The notes under the pieces are model-generated. The model ran no database searches. It was not told the origin of the DNA and saw only the letters and a list, made by a program, of their open reading frames with translations. This document shows positions 27,085 to 35,085 of a DNA stretch of 53,858 nucleotides, piece after piece (the first letter of the stretch is position 1; each line of letters starts with the position of its first letter). This DNA is from Clostridia bacterium (GTDB lineage Bacteria > Bacillota > Clostridia > Oscillospirales > Acutalibacteraceae). The stretch covers positions 1 to 53,858 of the forward strand of contig CAAEIM010000076.1 of NCBI GenBank assembly GCA_900755995.1, in the 5' to 3' direction. The position numbers and the translations under genes were made by a program.

Positions 27085-27675
27085 TCAATTTCTTCCCATC
27101 TGCTTTAAAGTCATTGCTATAAGCTGTTCTACAGGCAAGCTTGCGTCAAGCGTAGCTAAAATCGGCGACACCTCGGCAGGAGTGTAACCAAGCACTCCGA
27201 GCGCCTCAATAGCCTTTGGCACATTTCCGCTGACCGCCTGCGGCATACTCACTCCGCTTTGCTGCGACTGTGCTGACTTTGCAAGCTTGTCCTTCAGTTC
27301 AAGAATAATGCGCTGAGCTATTTTTTTGCCAATGCCCTGCGCCCTGGTAATTGTTTTAATATCATCCGTTGCAACAGCCATTGCAACCTGCTCCGCCGTA
27401 AGCTCAGACAGAATAGAAAGTCCCGCTTTAGGGCCTACTCCGCTCACGCTGACGAGGGTTTTAAATGTTGCAAGCTCGCTCTGTGTGGCAAAGCCAAACA
27501 AATCCACTGCATCCTCACGCACATTAAGGTAGGTATAAAGCATTACCTCGCTGTTAAGCTTGAGGGATTTGAGTGTGTTCATCGTTGTCTGACAAAGATA
27601 TCCTACTCCGCCGCATTCTACTACTGCAGCAGAATTTTCTGTATGTATAAGCTTTCCTCTCAGCGAATAAATCAT
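27085..27675 (-). CDS. ruvA: Holliday junction DNA helicase RuvA
   Basis: 196 aa. A tetramer of RuvA clamps the four-way junction. Domains: OB fold (1-62, starting MIYSLRGKLIH), two helix-hairpin-helix motifs (VSGVGPKAGLSIL and AQGIGKKIAQRI), a flexible linker, and a C-terminal three-helix domain that binds RuvB (EALGVLGYTPAEV). It overlaps ruvC by 4 nt. Confidence 0.96.
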   Translation of the reverse strand: MIYSLRGKLIHTENSAAVVECGGVGYLCQTTMNTLKSLKLNSEVMLYTYLNVREDAVDLFGFATQSELATFKTLVSVSGVGPKAGLSILSELTAEQVAMAVATDDIKTITRAQGIGKKIAQRIILELKDKLAKSAQSQQSGVSMPQAVSGNVPKAIEALGVLGYTPAEVSPILATLDASLPVEQLIAMTLKQMGRN

Positions 27676-28184
27676 AAAATTTCTCTCCCCTCAAACATTT
27701 TTCTCCTCAGCTCGGAGCCTGCCGCCTGTGCGTGGCAGATTGAAATTGCAAGTGCGTCTGCCGTATCATCAGGCTTTGGAACTTCTGCAAGGTTTAAAAG
27801 TCTGCGGGTCATCTCCATAACCTGAGGTTTTTTTGCCTGTCCGTAGCCTGTAACAGCGGTTTTCACCTGCAAAGGCGTGTATTCATAAATCGGAATATTC
27901 AGCTTTTGCGCAGCAAGCAGTATAACTCCCCTTGCTTCTGCAACCATAATGGCGGTTTTCTGGTTATTCTGAAAATATAATTTTTCAATGGCGAGAGCAT
28001 CCGGACGGCAACGGTTAAGTACAGAGTAAATCTCATCATAAATATACTCAAGTCTGCGGTTAAAATCAATTCCCGCCTGCGTTTCTACTGCACCGTAGCC
28101 AAGCGCCTTATAGGTATTTGCTTTAAAGCTGATTGCTCCCCATCCGACTATTGCATAGCCGGGGTCAATCCCGAAAATTACCAA
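27672..28184 (-). CDS. ruvC: crossover junction endodeoxyribonuclease RuvC
   Basis: 170 aa. Holliday junction resolvase with an RNase H fold. The acidic catalytic residues are visible: Asp in IFGIDPGYA (about 6), Glu in LAIEKLYF (about 67), and Asp in DDTADALAIS (about 138-141). The start is a TTG behind GGAGG. It is the first gene of a 12-gene run to pgsA, with a strong promoter at 28245-28273. Confidence 0.96.
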   Translation of the reverse strand: MVIFGIDPGYAIVGWGAISFKANTYKALGYGAVETQAGIDFNRRLEYIYDEIYSVLNRCRPDALAIEKLYFQNNQKTAIMVAEARGVILLAAQKLNIPIYEYTPLQVKTAVTGYGQAKKPQVMEMTRRLLNLAEVPKPDDTADALAISICHAQAAGSELRRKMFEGREIL

Positions 28185-28244
28185 ATAACTGCCTCCAAAT
28201 TATAGCACAGGAATTTTTGCCTATACTACTACATAATAAGCTTT

Positions 28245-28273
28245 ATTATAACACAAAACAATCTATTTATCAA
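28245..28273 (-). promoter_or_regulatory. promoter of the ruvC-pgsA gene run
   Basis: Minus strand TTGATA (28268-28273), 17-bp spacer, TATAAT (28245-28250). It is the only good promoter I see for the whole ruvC-to-pgsA cluster. A second CTATAAT lies immediately before the Shine-Dalgarno but is too close to be the main one. Confidence 0.75.
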
Positions 28274-28319
28274 TAAAAATGCCCCTGATTTCAAAATATC
28301 CATATAATATACATATTTT

Positions 28320-28667
28320 TTATTTTACTTTCTCAATTTCAATTTCATTTTGGCAATATTTTAGATTAAGTTTGTTGCCGTTCACCGTATAACCAAAGCT
28401 ATAGCTCTGTTTAAATTCATCGTTAAATATCATAAAGCTGTTATCGTCAATCGCATAATATCCTTTTATAGCAATTTCATCGTTTCCCGATTTCAGCTTT
28501 AAATTCGCTGCGTTTTCAGAAAATTCAAGGCTTACCTCTGCGCCGCCCTTAAGCTTTCCGTACCATTTTTCGCTCGTAAGCTCATAGCTTTCCCCCGATG
28601 TATCAGTTGTGCAGGAACAAAGGGCAAGGCAACTTATAATTAGAACAAAGGCAAAAAGCTTTTTCAT
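28320..28667 (-). CDS. small lipoprotein, unknown function
   Basis: 115 aa. ATG 28667 is preferred over 28673 because AGGAGAG then sits at normal distance. Signal peptide MKKLFAFVLIISCLALC is followed by a lipobox-like LCSC (Cys about 20); Cys at the -2 place is unusual but tolerated. The mature part is Lys/Asn-rich beta structure (GKLKGGAEVSLEFSENAA, GYYAIDDNSFMIF), resembling the small DUF5640-like/lipocalin-like lipoproteins of Clostridia. No function can be assigned. It is divergent from the DUF2804 gene. Confidence 0.7.
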   Translation of the reverse strand: MKKLFAFVLIISCLALCSCTTDTSGESYELTSEKWYGKLKGGAEVSLEFSENAANLKLKSGNDEIAIKGYYAIDDNSFMIFNDEFKQSYSFGYTVNGNKLNLKYCQNEIEIEKVK

Positions 28668-28743
28668 AAACATCTCTCCTCTCTCCTACAAATGTATTAC
28701 ATAAAAGATTTTATTATGACGCCTTACAGTTTTGTTATTTTTC

Positions 28744-28772
28744 TTGAAAAGCATAATGTAATTGTGTATAGT
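28744..28772 (+). promoter_or_regulatory. promoter of the DUF2804 gene
   Basis: TTGAAA (28744-28749), 17-bp spacer, TATAGT (28767-28772). It overlaps the ATG at 28762, which argues against that ATG as the start. Confidence 0.6.
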
Positions 28773-28815
28773 ATATATGTATAAAATTTTACAAAATAAC
28801 AGCGGAGGGATTATT

Positions 28816-29823
28816 TTGCAGTTTGAATATACCGAACCACATAAAATTTTTGAAGAATCAGGAGAGGTAATGAGTGCAGGCTGGGCAAGAAAGCCTTATC
28901 TGATTTTAAACAAGGAACAAAGCCGCCAGCTAAGGCACATTAAGGAAAGTATAGTTTATTTTTTCAGCAACAGCGAGGTTTCACTTTATATTGCCGCAGA
29001 AAATACAGGTATTGACTTTTATATTAAAATTGCGCTTGCAAACCTAAAAAGTGGCAGTGTAGTTTCTGATTATGTAAGCAAAAGACAGCTTTTTGGAAAA
29101 AGTGAGCTGCCTGAGGATAAGGAAAACTCACAGCTCATCTTTTCGGACAAGCGCATTGAATTTGCACTTGTTAAAGTAAAAAACGAGCGAACTGTAAAAT
29201 GTAATTTTTATGATTTCGGCGGCAAATCGGATTTAAGCTTTGAAATTAATATTGACAGCAAGAGCGGAGATATTCTCGACCAAATCGCTCCGTTTGAGCG
29301 TGACAGAAAATATTTTTACCACAAACGCTTTATGCCGACCTTATGCGGAGAGGGAACAATTAATTTCGGAGCGGAAAAATATGTGCTAAATAAATCCGAC
29401 ACTGCGGTTTACATTGACCGCACCTGTTATTCAAAACCAAGACTTCACAGCTATCAGCGTCTGACAGCCGACTATATGAAGGGGGACAACAGATTTTCAC
29501 TTTGCCTTGCCAGCCGAGTGGGCGATAACCGCAACGGCAGTGAAAACAGCTTCTTTCTGAACGGAGAGCTAAACAAGCTGTATAAAATTGAGGTCAACAA
29601 TAACGACGGCAGAATAGACCGTCCGTGGTATTTTAAGGGTGGAATTGAAGCTGTTGACATTATATTTAAGCCAAACAAAATTGGCAAAATCGCTATGACT
29701 ACCCAGATGGAAAATACAGCCGTCACTTTTGGTGTATTATATGGCAAACTTAAACGATATGACTACAGTGCTCCGCTTGTACTTGATAATATTCCGGCTC
29801 ATATGGTGTTTAATGAATTTTAG
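28816..29823 (+). CDS. DUF2804 family protein
   Basis: 335 aa from a TTG at 28816, supported by GGAGGG 7 nt upstream and by the promoter lying over the alternative ATG 28762. No signal peptide or TM. The sequence is beta-rich, with typical DUF2804 blocks FERDRKYFYHKRFMP (about 170-184), RLHSYQRLTADYMKG and DRPWYFKGGIEAVDI. The fold of this family is thought to be a lipocalin-like barrel related to tocopherol-cyclase-type proteins; its function is unknown. It is followed directly by one copy of the dispersed 90-nt element and a terminator. Confidence 0.8.
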   Translation: MQFEYTEPHKIFEESGEVMSAGWARKPYLILNKEQSRQLRHIKESIVYFFSNSEVSLYIAAENTGIDFYIKIALANLKSGSVVSDYVSKRQLFGKSELPEDKENSQLIFSDKRIEFALVKVKNERTVKCNFYDFGGKSDLSFEINIDSKSGDILDQIAPFERDRKYFYHKRFMPTLCGEGTINFGAEKYVLNKSDTAVYIDRTCYSKPRLHSYQRLTADYMKGDNRFSLCLASRVGDNRNGSENSFFLNGELNKLYKIEVNNNDGRIDRPWYFKGGIEAVDIIFKPNKIGKIAMTTQMENTAVTFGVLYGKLKRYDYSAPLVLDNIPAHMVFNEF

Positions 29824-29824
29824 C

Positions 29825-29912
29825 AATCGGTGGGGTGCACTTATCCAAGCGGACAATATCGTATAAATATGTACTTTTGTATCCAACTGCTTCCGAGCAG
29901 TTTCACATAAAG
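29825..29912 (+). repeat. dispersed intergenic element, copy A
   Basis: Homologous to 43125-43212. The best block is 29828-29853, identical at 23 of 26 positions to 43128-43153, around GGTGCACTTATCC. Weaker similarity continues with the same spacing (ACTTTT at 29873, then a GC-rich CCGAGCAG segment). It lies directly behind a plus-strand stop codon, before a terminator. Confidence 0.6.
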
Positions 29913-29914
29913 TA

Positions 29915-29956
29915 AAAAACAGCTTTGACTTGCACAATAAAGTCAAAGCTGTTTTT
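29915..29956. terminator. bidirectional terminator
   Basis: Perfect 17-bp stem: A5-CAGCTTTGACTT (29915-29931) with AAGTCAAAGCTG-T5 (29940-29956). A and T tracts on both sides serve the convergent genes at 29823 and 29979. Confidence 0.9.
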
Positions 29957-29978
29957 ATATCTCTTTTACTGATTATAA

Positions 29979-30455
29979 TTATTTTTTCGCATTTTTATCT
30001 TCTTCTGATTTATCTGACGTAAACCTTGCAAAAATTGCAATAGTTGTCAAAAAGGATATGAGAAGATAGATTAAAAGTGAAAGCAAAGCTCCAAGACTGA
30101 GAGCCGCCCCTGCTATTAATAATATTGACACTATTCCAGCCGCACTGCAAACTAGAGAAACAATATTTTTTAAATTTCTTTCTCTGTCAAACAAGCAGAA
30201 GAAAAATCCGACAATAGGAACCAATATAAGAACAGGGGTGTACATTACATAATTCAAAAACGCTGCTCCAAGAGTTCCGTCAGCACTGCCTCCTATAAAA
30301 GACATAAGGTCAAGTACAGAATACGAGAAAAACTTTCCGTCTGAAGTAATACCTTGAATAAACGGCATAGAACATAAAAATATTAAAAGTGCATAAAATA
30401 CGCATTGTGCGATTCTGAAATGTTTTCGTGTTTTGTTTTCCTTAATTTTCAGCAT
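29979..30455 (-). CDS. four-TM membrane protein, unknown function
   Basis: 158 aa from the ATG at 30455 with GGAGGATATA upstream; the frame opens further but without a ribosome site. TM segments lie at about 13-33, 65-90, 100-120 and 122-145. The C-terminus is charged (TSDKSEEDKNAKK). A short loop KNIVSLVCSAAG is all that separates the helices. I do not recognise a family. Its promoter shares a -35 region with that of the divergent GH13 gene, so the two may be co-regulated. Confidence 0.65.
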   Translation of the reverse strand: MLKIKENKTRKHFRIAQCVFYALLIFLCSMPFIQGITSDGKFFSYSVLDLMSFIGGSADGTLGAAFLNYVMYTPVLILVPIVGFFFCLFDRERNLKNIVSLVCSAAGIVSILLIAGAALSLGALLSLLIYLLISFLTTIAIFARFTSDKSEEDKNAKK

Positions 30456-30528
30456 TATATCCTCCAAAGCTTTGATAAGCGAGTTGAATAAACAAGACTC
30501 ATCATAGTATTTTGATGTAATGTAGGTA

Positions 30529-30557
30529 ATTATAACACATAATTTAGAGTTGCACAA
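30529..30557 (-). promoter_or_regulatory. promoter of the four-TM protein gene
   Basis: Minus strand TTGTGC (30552-30557), 17-bp spacer, TATAAT (30529-30534). Its -35 overlaps the -35 of the divergent GH13 promoter. Confidence 0.6.
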
Positions 30558-30578
30558 TAGCTTTTTTTGTGATATACT
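30550..30578 (+). promoter_or_regulatory. promoter of the GH13-DUF1653 gene
   Basis: TTGCAC (30550-30555), 17-bp spacer, TATACT (30573-30578). Confidence 0.65.
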
Positions 30579-30613
30579 TAAAATAATTTAGTAAACCTGA
30601 AAGGAGACTGATT

Positions 30614-32263
30614 ATGAGCTATATCAATGAATCAGTTATTTACAATATATATCCACTGGGATTTTGCGGAGCACCAAGACAAAACGATGGACAACTCGTT
30701 TATCGCCTTGACAAGATTTATGAATGGATTCCCCATTTCAAAAAAATGAGCGTAAACTGCATTGTCTTTAATCCGATTTTTGAGAGCAGTTTTCACGGCT
30801 ACGATACTATTGACTATAAAAAGGTTGACTGCCGTTTGGGTGATAATGAATCATTCAAAAAAATCTGCAAAGCTCTTCACGAAAACGGCATCAGAATTAT
30901 GCTCGATGGCGTATTTAACCATGTGGGAAGAGATTTTTTTGCTTTTAAGGATGTTCAGCAGAATTTGCAAAACTCACAGTACTGCGGTTGGTTTCAAAAT
31001 TTAAATTTCTGGGGTTCAAGTCCAAAGGGTGACCCTTTCACCTATGAGGGCTGGGCAGGTTACTACGACCTTGTAAAGCTTAATCTTCAAAATCAGGATG
31101 TTGTCAATTATCTGCTCGGTGCGGCAGAGTTTTGGATTGATGAATTTGACATTGACGGACTGCGACTTGATGCGGCTGACTGCGTTGACGTTGAATTCTT
31201 CAAGAAATTAAGACGCACCTGTAAATCAAAAAAGCCTGATTTCTGGCTTTACGGTGAGCTTACTCACGGTGACTACAACTACTATGCAAACAGTGAAGCT
31301 CTTGACTCTGCAACAAACTACGAATGTTACAAGGGCATTTACTCAAGTCACAATGATCACAACTACTTTGAAATAGCACATTCGCTTAACAGACAGTTTG
31401 CAAACGGGGGTATCTACAGAAATATCTATACCTATAACTTTGTTGATAACCACGATGTAAACCGAGTAGCCAGCACCGTTAAGGATAAAAACCACCTTCG
31501 CAATATTTACACTCTTATGTACACAATGCCGGGCGTACCGTCGATTTACTACGGCAGTGAGTACGGTATAGAGGGAAAAAGAACAAATCACAGCGACTAT
31601 GAGCTTCGTCCCTGCCTTGAGCTTGGCAATATTCCAAATCCTGACAACGAGCTTTTCGAGCATATTGTAAAGCTCGGAAAAGTCAGACTCGCACTTGAAG
31701 CCTTGAAATACGGCGATTTTGCAAATGTGAACATTCAGAATGAAAAGCTTGTTTACAAGAGATGGACTGACAATCAAACAGTATTTGTGGCTTTCAATCT
31801 CACCGACCACGATGAGCATATTGACTTTGACACCGGCTGCAACGCTAAGCTTACAGATGTGCTCAACGATAATGAGATTATAGATGTAAACGGTTACTAC
31901 AATCTTTATATTAAGCCGTATTCTGCAAGAATCCTTGTTGTTAATGACGGCGGCTTTCAGGTTGATTTTTCAGATAATTCTAATGAAGAAAATTCTCAGT
32001 CAATGGTAAGTAAAGAAGAAGCAAAGCCTGTTGAAGCTGAAACACACTTTTATACTGAAATAATCCCCGGCAAATACAGGCACTTTAAAGGCAACGAATA
32101 CGAGGTAATCGGCACAGCAATACACAGCGAAACCGGTGAAAAGCTCGTTGTTTACAAGGCTCTTTATAATGACGGAGGACTATGGGTAAGACCATACGAT
32201 ATGTTTAAAGAGATAATTGAAAGGGACGGAAAGAAAATCCAAAGATTTACCCCGATTGATTAA
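30614..32263 (+). CDS. cytoplasmic GH13 alpha-amylase family enzyme fused to a DUF1653 domain
   Basis: 549 aa. No signal peptide, so it acts on internal maltodextrins or glycogen. The (beta/alpha)8 barrel covers about 1-360: conserved region I DGVFNHVG (about 96-103), region II GLRLDAADC with nucleophile Asp (about 183), region III with general acid Glu in YGELTHG (about 213), region IV FVDNHDVNR (about 280). A C-terminal all-beta domain follows (about 370-440), then a charged linker, then about 70 residues (GKYRHFKGNEYEVIGTA ... LWVRPYDMF) that match DUF1653, usually a stand-alone small protein. The fusion is the odd part. ATG follows AAAGGAGA. Confidence 0.88.
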   Translation: MSYINESVIYNIYPLGFCGAPRQNDGQLVYRLDKIYEWIPHFKKMSVNCIVFNPIFESSFHGYDTIDYKKVDCRLGDNESFKKICKALHENGIRIMLDGVFNHVGRDFFAFKDVQQNLQNSQYCGWFQNLNFWGSSPKGDPFTYEGWAGYYDLVKLNLQNQDVVNYLLGAAEFWIDEFDIDGLRLDAADCVDVEFFKKLRRTCKSKKPDFWLYGELTHGDYNYYANSEALDSATNYECYKGIYSSHNDHNYFEIAHSLNRQFANGGIYRNIYTYNFVDNHDVNRVASTVKDKNHLRNIYTLMYTMPGVPSIYYGSEYGIEGKRTNHSDYELRPCLELGNIPNPDNELFEHIVKLGKVRLALEALKYGDFANVNIQNEKLVYKRWTDNQTVFVAFNLTDHDEHIDFDTGCNAKLTDVLNDNEIIDVNGYYNLYIKPYSARILVVNDGGFQVDFSDNSNEENSQSMVSKEEAKPVEAETHFYTEIIPGKYRHFKGNEYEVIGTAIHSETGEKLVVYKALYNDGGLWVRPYDMFKEIIERDGKKIQRFTPID

Positions 32264-32308
32264 TATCATTTTCAAATCTTAATTAAGTAACACAACCCCC
32301 TGCATAAC

Positions 32309-32345
32309 AAAACTCCCTGCTCAAACTAATGAACAGGGAGTTTTA
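32309..32345. terminator. bidirectional terminator
   Basis: AAAACTCCCTG (32309-32319) pairs with CAGGGAGTTTT (32334-32344), between the convergent GH13 and mscL genes. Confidence 0.85.
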
Positions 32346-32358
32346 TTATGCAGAATTA

Positions 32359-32787
32359 TCACTTAGTTTTCTCTGTTTGCTCAGGAATAGTGCTTGTGCA
32401 GTGAGGACATTTTACAGCCTTTATTGAGATTTCGCTCTGACAGAACGGACATACCTGCGTGGTAGGCTCAGCAGGCTCTTCCTCTTTTTTGCCTATGGAC
32501 ATAATTTTATTCACAAGCTTTACGATAAGGAAAATAACAAACGCCATAATAATAAAGTTGATTATAGCCGTTAAGAACTTACCGTAACCTATTGTAACAT
32601 CGCCTATTGTAAGAGCGTATTGGTCAAAATTCATTCCGCCGAAAAGGCCGAGGATAGGCGAAATAATATCTGTTGTGAGCGAATTAACTATTGACTGGAA
32701 TGCAGCGCCGATGATAACACCGACTGCAAGGTCAAGCACATTTCCTCTCATAATAAAGGTTTTAAATTCACCAAAAAATTTTTTCAT
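32359..32787 (-). CDS. mscL: large-conductance mechanosensitive channel with C-terminal zinc ribbon
   Basis: 142 aa from the ATG at 32787 (AAGGGG upstream). MscL core: N-terminal amphipathic helix MKKFFGEFKTFIMRGNV, TM1 DLAVGVIIGAAF (about 18-45), short periplasmic loop, TM2 (about 68-92) and a Lys/Glu-rich helix. The channel opens under membrane tension in hypo-osmotic shock. The added tail CPFCQSEISIKAVKCPHC (about 112-129) has two CxxC pairs, a zinc ribbon on the cytoplasmic side. Confidence 0.92.
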   Translation of the reverse strand: MKKFFGEFKTFIMRGNVLDLAVGVIIGAAFQSIVNSLTTDIISPILGLFGGMNFDQYALTIGDVTIGYGKFLTAIINFIIMAFVIFLIVKLVNKIMSIGKKEEEPAEPTTQVCPFCQSEISIKAVKCPHCTSTIPEQTEKTK

Positions 32788-32882
32788 TTTGCAAATACCC
32801 CTTTTCCAAAATAACTCTATTATTAATATCTTGATATACATCAGAATATAGCGGATAACGCAGCCGCCTGATATTTACAAAA

Positions 32883-34106
32883 TTATAAAACAGCCTTGTG
32901 GAACTTCTTTTTACCCTTTTTAATTACAACATAGCCTTTTTCAAATGCTGACTTTGGAACAACTGCGTAAACATCAGTTACTTTCTCGTCATCAACAGCT
33001 ACTCCGCCCTGCTGAATAAGACGTCTGCCCTCTCCCTTTGACGGAATAAGTCCGCATTTTGCAAGCAGGTCAAGAATTGCAATACCGCCGTCTGTAAAAT
33101 CAGCCTCGCAAAGCTCTGTTGAAGGCATATTATCTGTGTTTGCTCTGCTACCAAACAATGCCCTTGCAGCCTCCTGCGCCTTGTCTGCCTCTTCCTTGCC
33201 GTGAATAAGGCTTGTAACCTCGTATGCAAGTATCTCCTTAGCCTTATTAAGCTCGCTGCCCTCAAGCTTTGCAAGCTCGTCAATCTGTTCAAGTGGAAGG
33301 AATGTAAGCATTTTAAGGCACTTGATAACATCTTCGTCAGCCACATTTCTCCAATACTGGTAGAAATCATAAGGGCTTGTCTTTTCGGCAGAAAGCCATA
33401 CAGCACCCGACTGGGTTTTGCCCATCTTCTTGCCCTCAGAATTGAGGAGAAGATTGATTGTCATAGCGTAAGCGTCCTTGCCGAGCTTTCTTCTGATAAG
33501 TTCAGTGCCGCCGAGCATATTGCTCCACTGGTCGTCACCGCCAAACTGCATATTGCAGCCGTATTTCTGATAGAGAGCGTAAAAATCGTAACTCTGCATT
33601 ATCATATAGTTAAACTCAAGAAAGCTGAGTCCTTTTTCCATTCTCTGCTTGTAGCACTCTGCCCTGAGCATATTATTAACTGAGAAGCAAGCGCCAACCT
33701 CTCGCAAAAGCTCAACATAGTTTAAGTCGAGCAGCCAGTCGGCATTGTTTACCATAAGTGCCTTGCCGTCCGAAAAATCAATAAATCTTTCCATCTGCTT
33801 TTTAAAGCAGTCAACATTGTGCTGAATTGTTTCCTTTGTCATCATCTGGCGCATATCGGTTCTGCCTGACGGGTCACCAATCATTGCAGTGCCGCCGCCG
33901 ATAAGAGCAATCGGCTTGTTGCCTGCCATCTGCAAACGCTTCATAAGACAGAGAGCCATAAAATGACCTACATGGAGGCTGTCTGCCGTGGGGTCAAAAC
34001 CGATGTAAAAAACAGCCTTGCCGTTATTGACAAGCTCCTTAATTTCTTCTTCATCTGTAACCTGAGCAATAAGACCTCTGGCTACTAACTCCTCATAAAC
34101 TCCCAT
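32883..34106 (-). CDS. tyrS: tyrosyl-tRNA synthetase
   Basis: 407 aa, class I synthetase of the TyrRS type. HIGH-like motif HVGH (45-48), tyrosine pocket residues in GFDPTADSLH, KMSKS-like loop KMGKTQSG (about 232), and a C-terminal S4 RNA-binding domain (about 345-407, GRRLIQQGGVAVDD). The leader is too short for a T-box; a plain promoter lies at 34154-34182. It sits behind the MBL gene but is transcribed from its own promoter. Confidence 0.96.
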   Translation of the reverse strand: MGVYEELVARGLIAQVTDEEEIKELVNNGKAVFYIGFDPTADSLHVGHFMALCLMKRLQMAGNKPIALIGGGTAMIGDPSGRTDMRQMMTKETIQHNVDCFKKQMERFIDFSDGKALMVNNADWLLDLNYVELLREVGACFSVNNMLRAECYKQRMEKGLSFLEFNYMIMQSYDFYALYQKYGCNMQFGGDDQWSNMLGGTELIRRKLGKDAYAMTINLLLNSEGKKMGKTQSGAVWLSAEKTSPYDFYQYWRNVADEDVIKCLKMLTFLPLEQIDELAKLEGSELNKAKEILAYEVTSLIHGKEEADKAQEAARALFGSRANTDNMPSTELCEADFTDGGIAILDLLAKCGLIPSKGEGRRLIQQGGVAVDDEKVTDVYAVVPKSAFEKGYVVIKKGKKKFHKAVL

Positions 34107-34153
34107 ATTATTCTAAAATCCTTTCTGATTTTTACTTACACTGTATATTCGTA

Positions 34154-34182
34154 ATTATAAAACAAATTTCTCAATAGGTCAA
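34154..34182 (-). promoter_or_regulatory. promoter of tyrS
   Basis: Minus strand TTGACC (34177-34182), 17-bp spacer, TATAAT (34154-34159), just downstream of the stop codon of the upstream MBL gene. Confidence 0.7.
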
Positions 34183-34185
34183 TAC

Positions 34186-35085
34186 CTAACCATTTGTTTG
34201 CACCACAAGGCTTTTGCCGTCGCTTGTAACCACAACACAGCCATCCCTACCCGTTATGTATTCACTTGATATTTTGGAAATTCTGTACTCAACTGAATAA
34301 TCAGGCAGATATAAATCATCGGTATCTGCACTTATAACGGTAATCTCAGGAGAAACCGCTTCTAAAAATTCTGCCGTACTTGAATATGCACTGCCGTGAT
34401 GGGATGCTTTCAGCACATCGGCGGAAATATCACAGCCGTTTTGAGCAAGCTCTGCTTCAACCTCACCGCTTATATCACCGGTAAAGAGAAATGATTTTTC
34501 CTTGTAGCAAAGCTTTATTACGAGTGAACAATCATTCGTATTGTCATAGCTTCGGCACGGTGAAATCACCTTGAATTGAAGTTCACCGTAAGCGAATTCA
34601 TCTCCGCATTTTATATATTCACGTTGAAGATTATTTTCTTCGGCAAAATCATTCAGATTTTTAAATACACCCTTGTCGTCAACAAGCTGAGTCGGAGTAT
34701 CATAGCAGTATATTTTATCAGCGCAAAATTCGCCGATAATTTTTGCCGCACCTCCGATATGGTCGCTGTCAGGGTGAGAAAGAATGACTGCATCAAGCTT
34801 TTTACAGCCGTACCGTTTTAAATAATTCACGGTTTTTTCTGCGGAGCTTTCCGTGCCGCAGTCTATCATAATGTCAGTATCGTCAAGATGTATATATGCC
34901 GCATCAGCATCACCAACCGAAATAAAGCTCACCGACATTTTGTTTTGAGTATCTGCCCTCAAGCCGCACAACGAGTAAATATATTCCCAATCTGCAAAAA
35001 TTGAAAACGCACAAAAGACAATCACTAACGCTGATATAGCTATAAGTTTTAAAGGTTTATTTCTTTTTTCTTCTGTACTTTGCAT
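34186..35085 (-). CDS. ComEC/Rec2-related metallo-beta-lactamase-fold protein
   Basis: 299 aa from the ATG at 35085 (AGGACAGGT upstream), which overlaps the ygiQ 3' end by 29 nt. One TM anchor (about 12-33) precedes an extracytoplasmic MBL domain. Metal ligands are visible: SHPDSDHIGG (about 104-113, HxDxDH), FTGDIS (about 203) and KASHHGS (about 228). This is the C-terminal hydrolase domain of ComEC as a free-standing protein; the competence permease part is missing. It probably acts on DNA or a nucleotide outside the membrane, but no substrate is known. Confidence 0.82.
   Translation of the reverse strand: MQSTEEKRNKPLKLIAISALVIVFCAFSIFADWEYIYSLCGLRADTQNKMSVSFISVGDADAAYIHLDDTDIMIDCGTESSAEKTVNYLKRYGCKKLDAVILSHPDSDHIGGAAKIIGEFCADKIYCYDTPTQLVDDKGVFKNLNDFAEENNLQREYIKCGDEFAYGELQFKVISPCRSYDNTNDCSLVIKLCYKEKSFLFTGDISGEVEAELAQNGCDISADVLKASHHGSAYSSTAEFLEAVSPEITVISADTDDLYLPDYSVEYRISKISSEYITGRDGCVVVTSDGKSLVVQTNG

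Noticed and set aside
34107..34153. T-box leader before tyrS
   Set aside because: Leader only about 45 nt and no T-box sequence.
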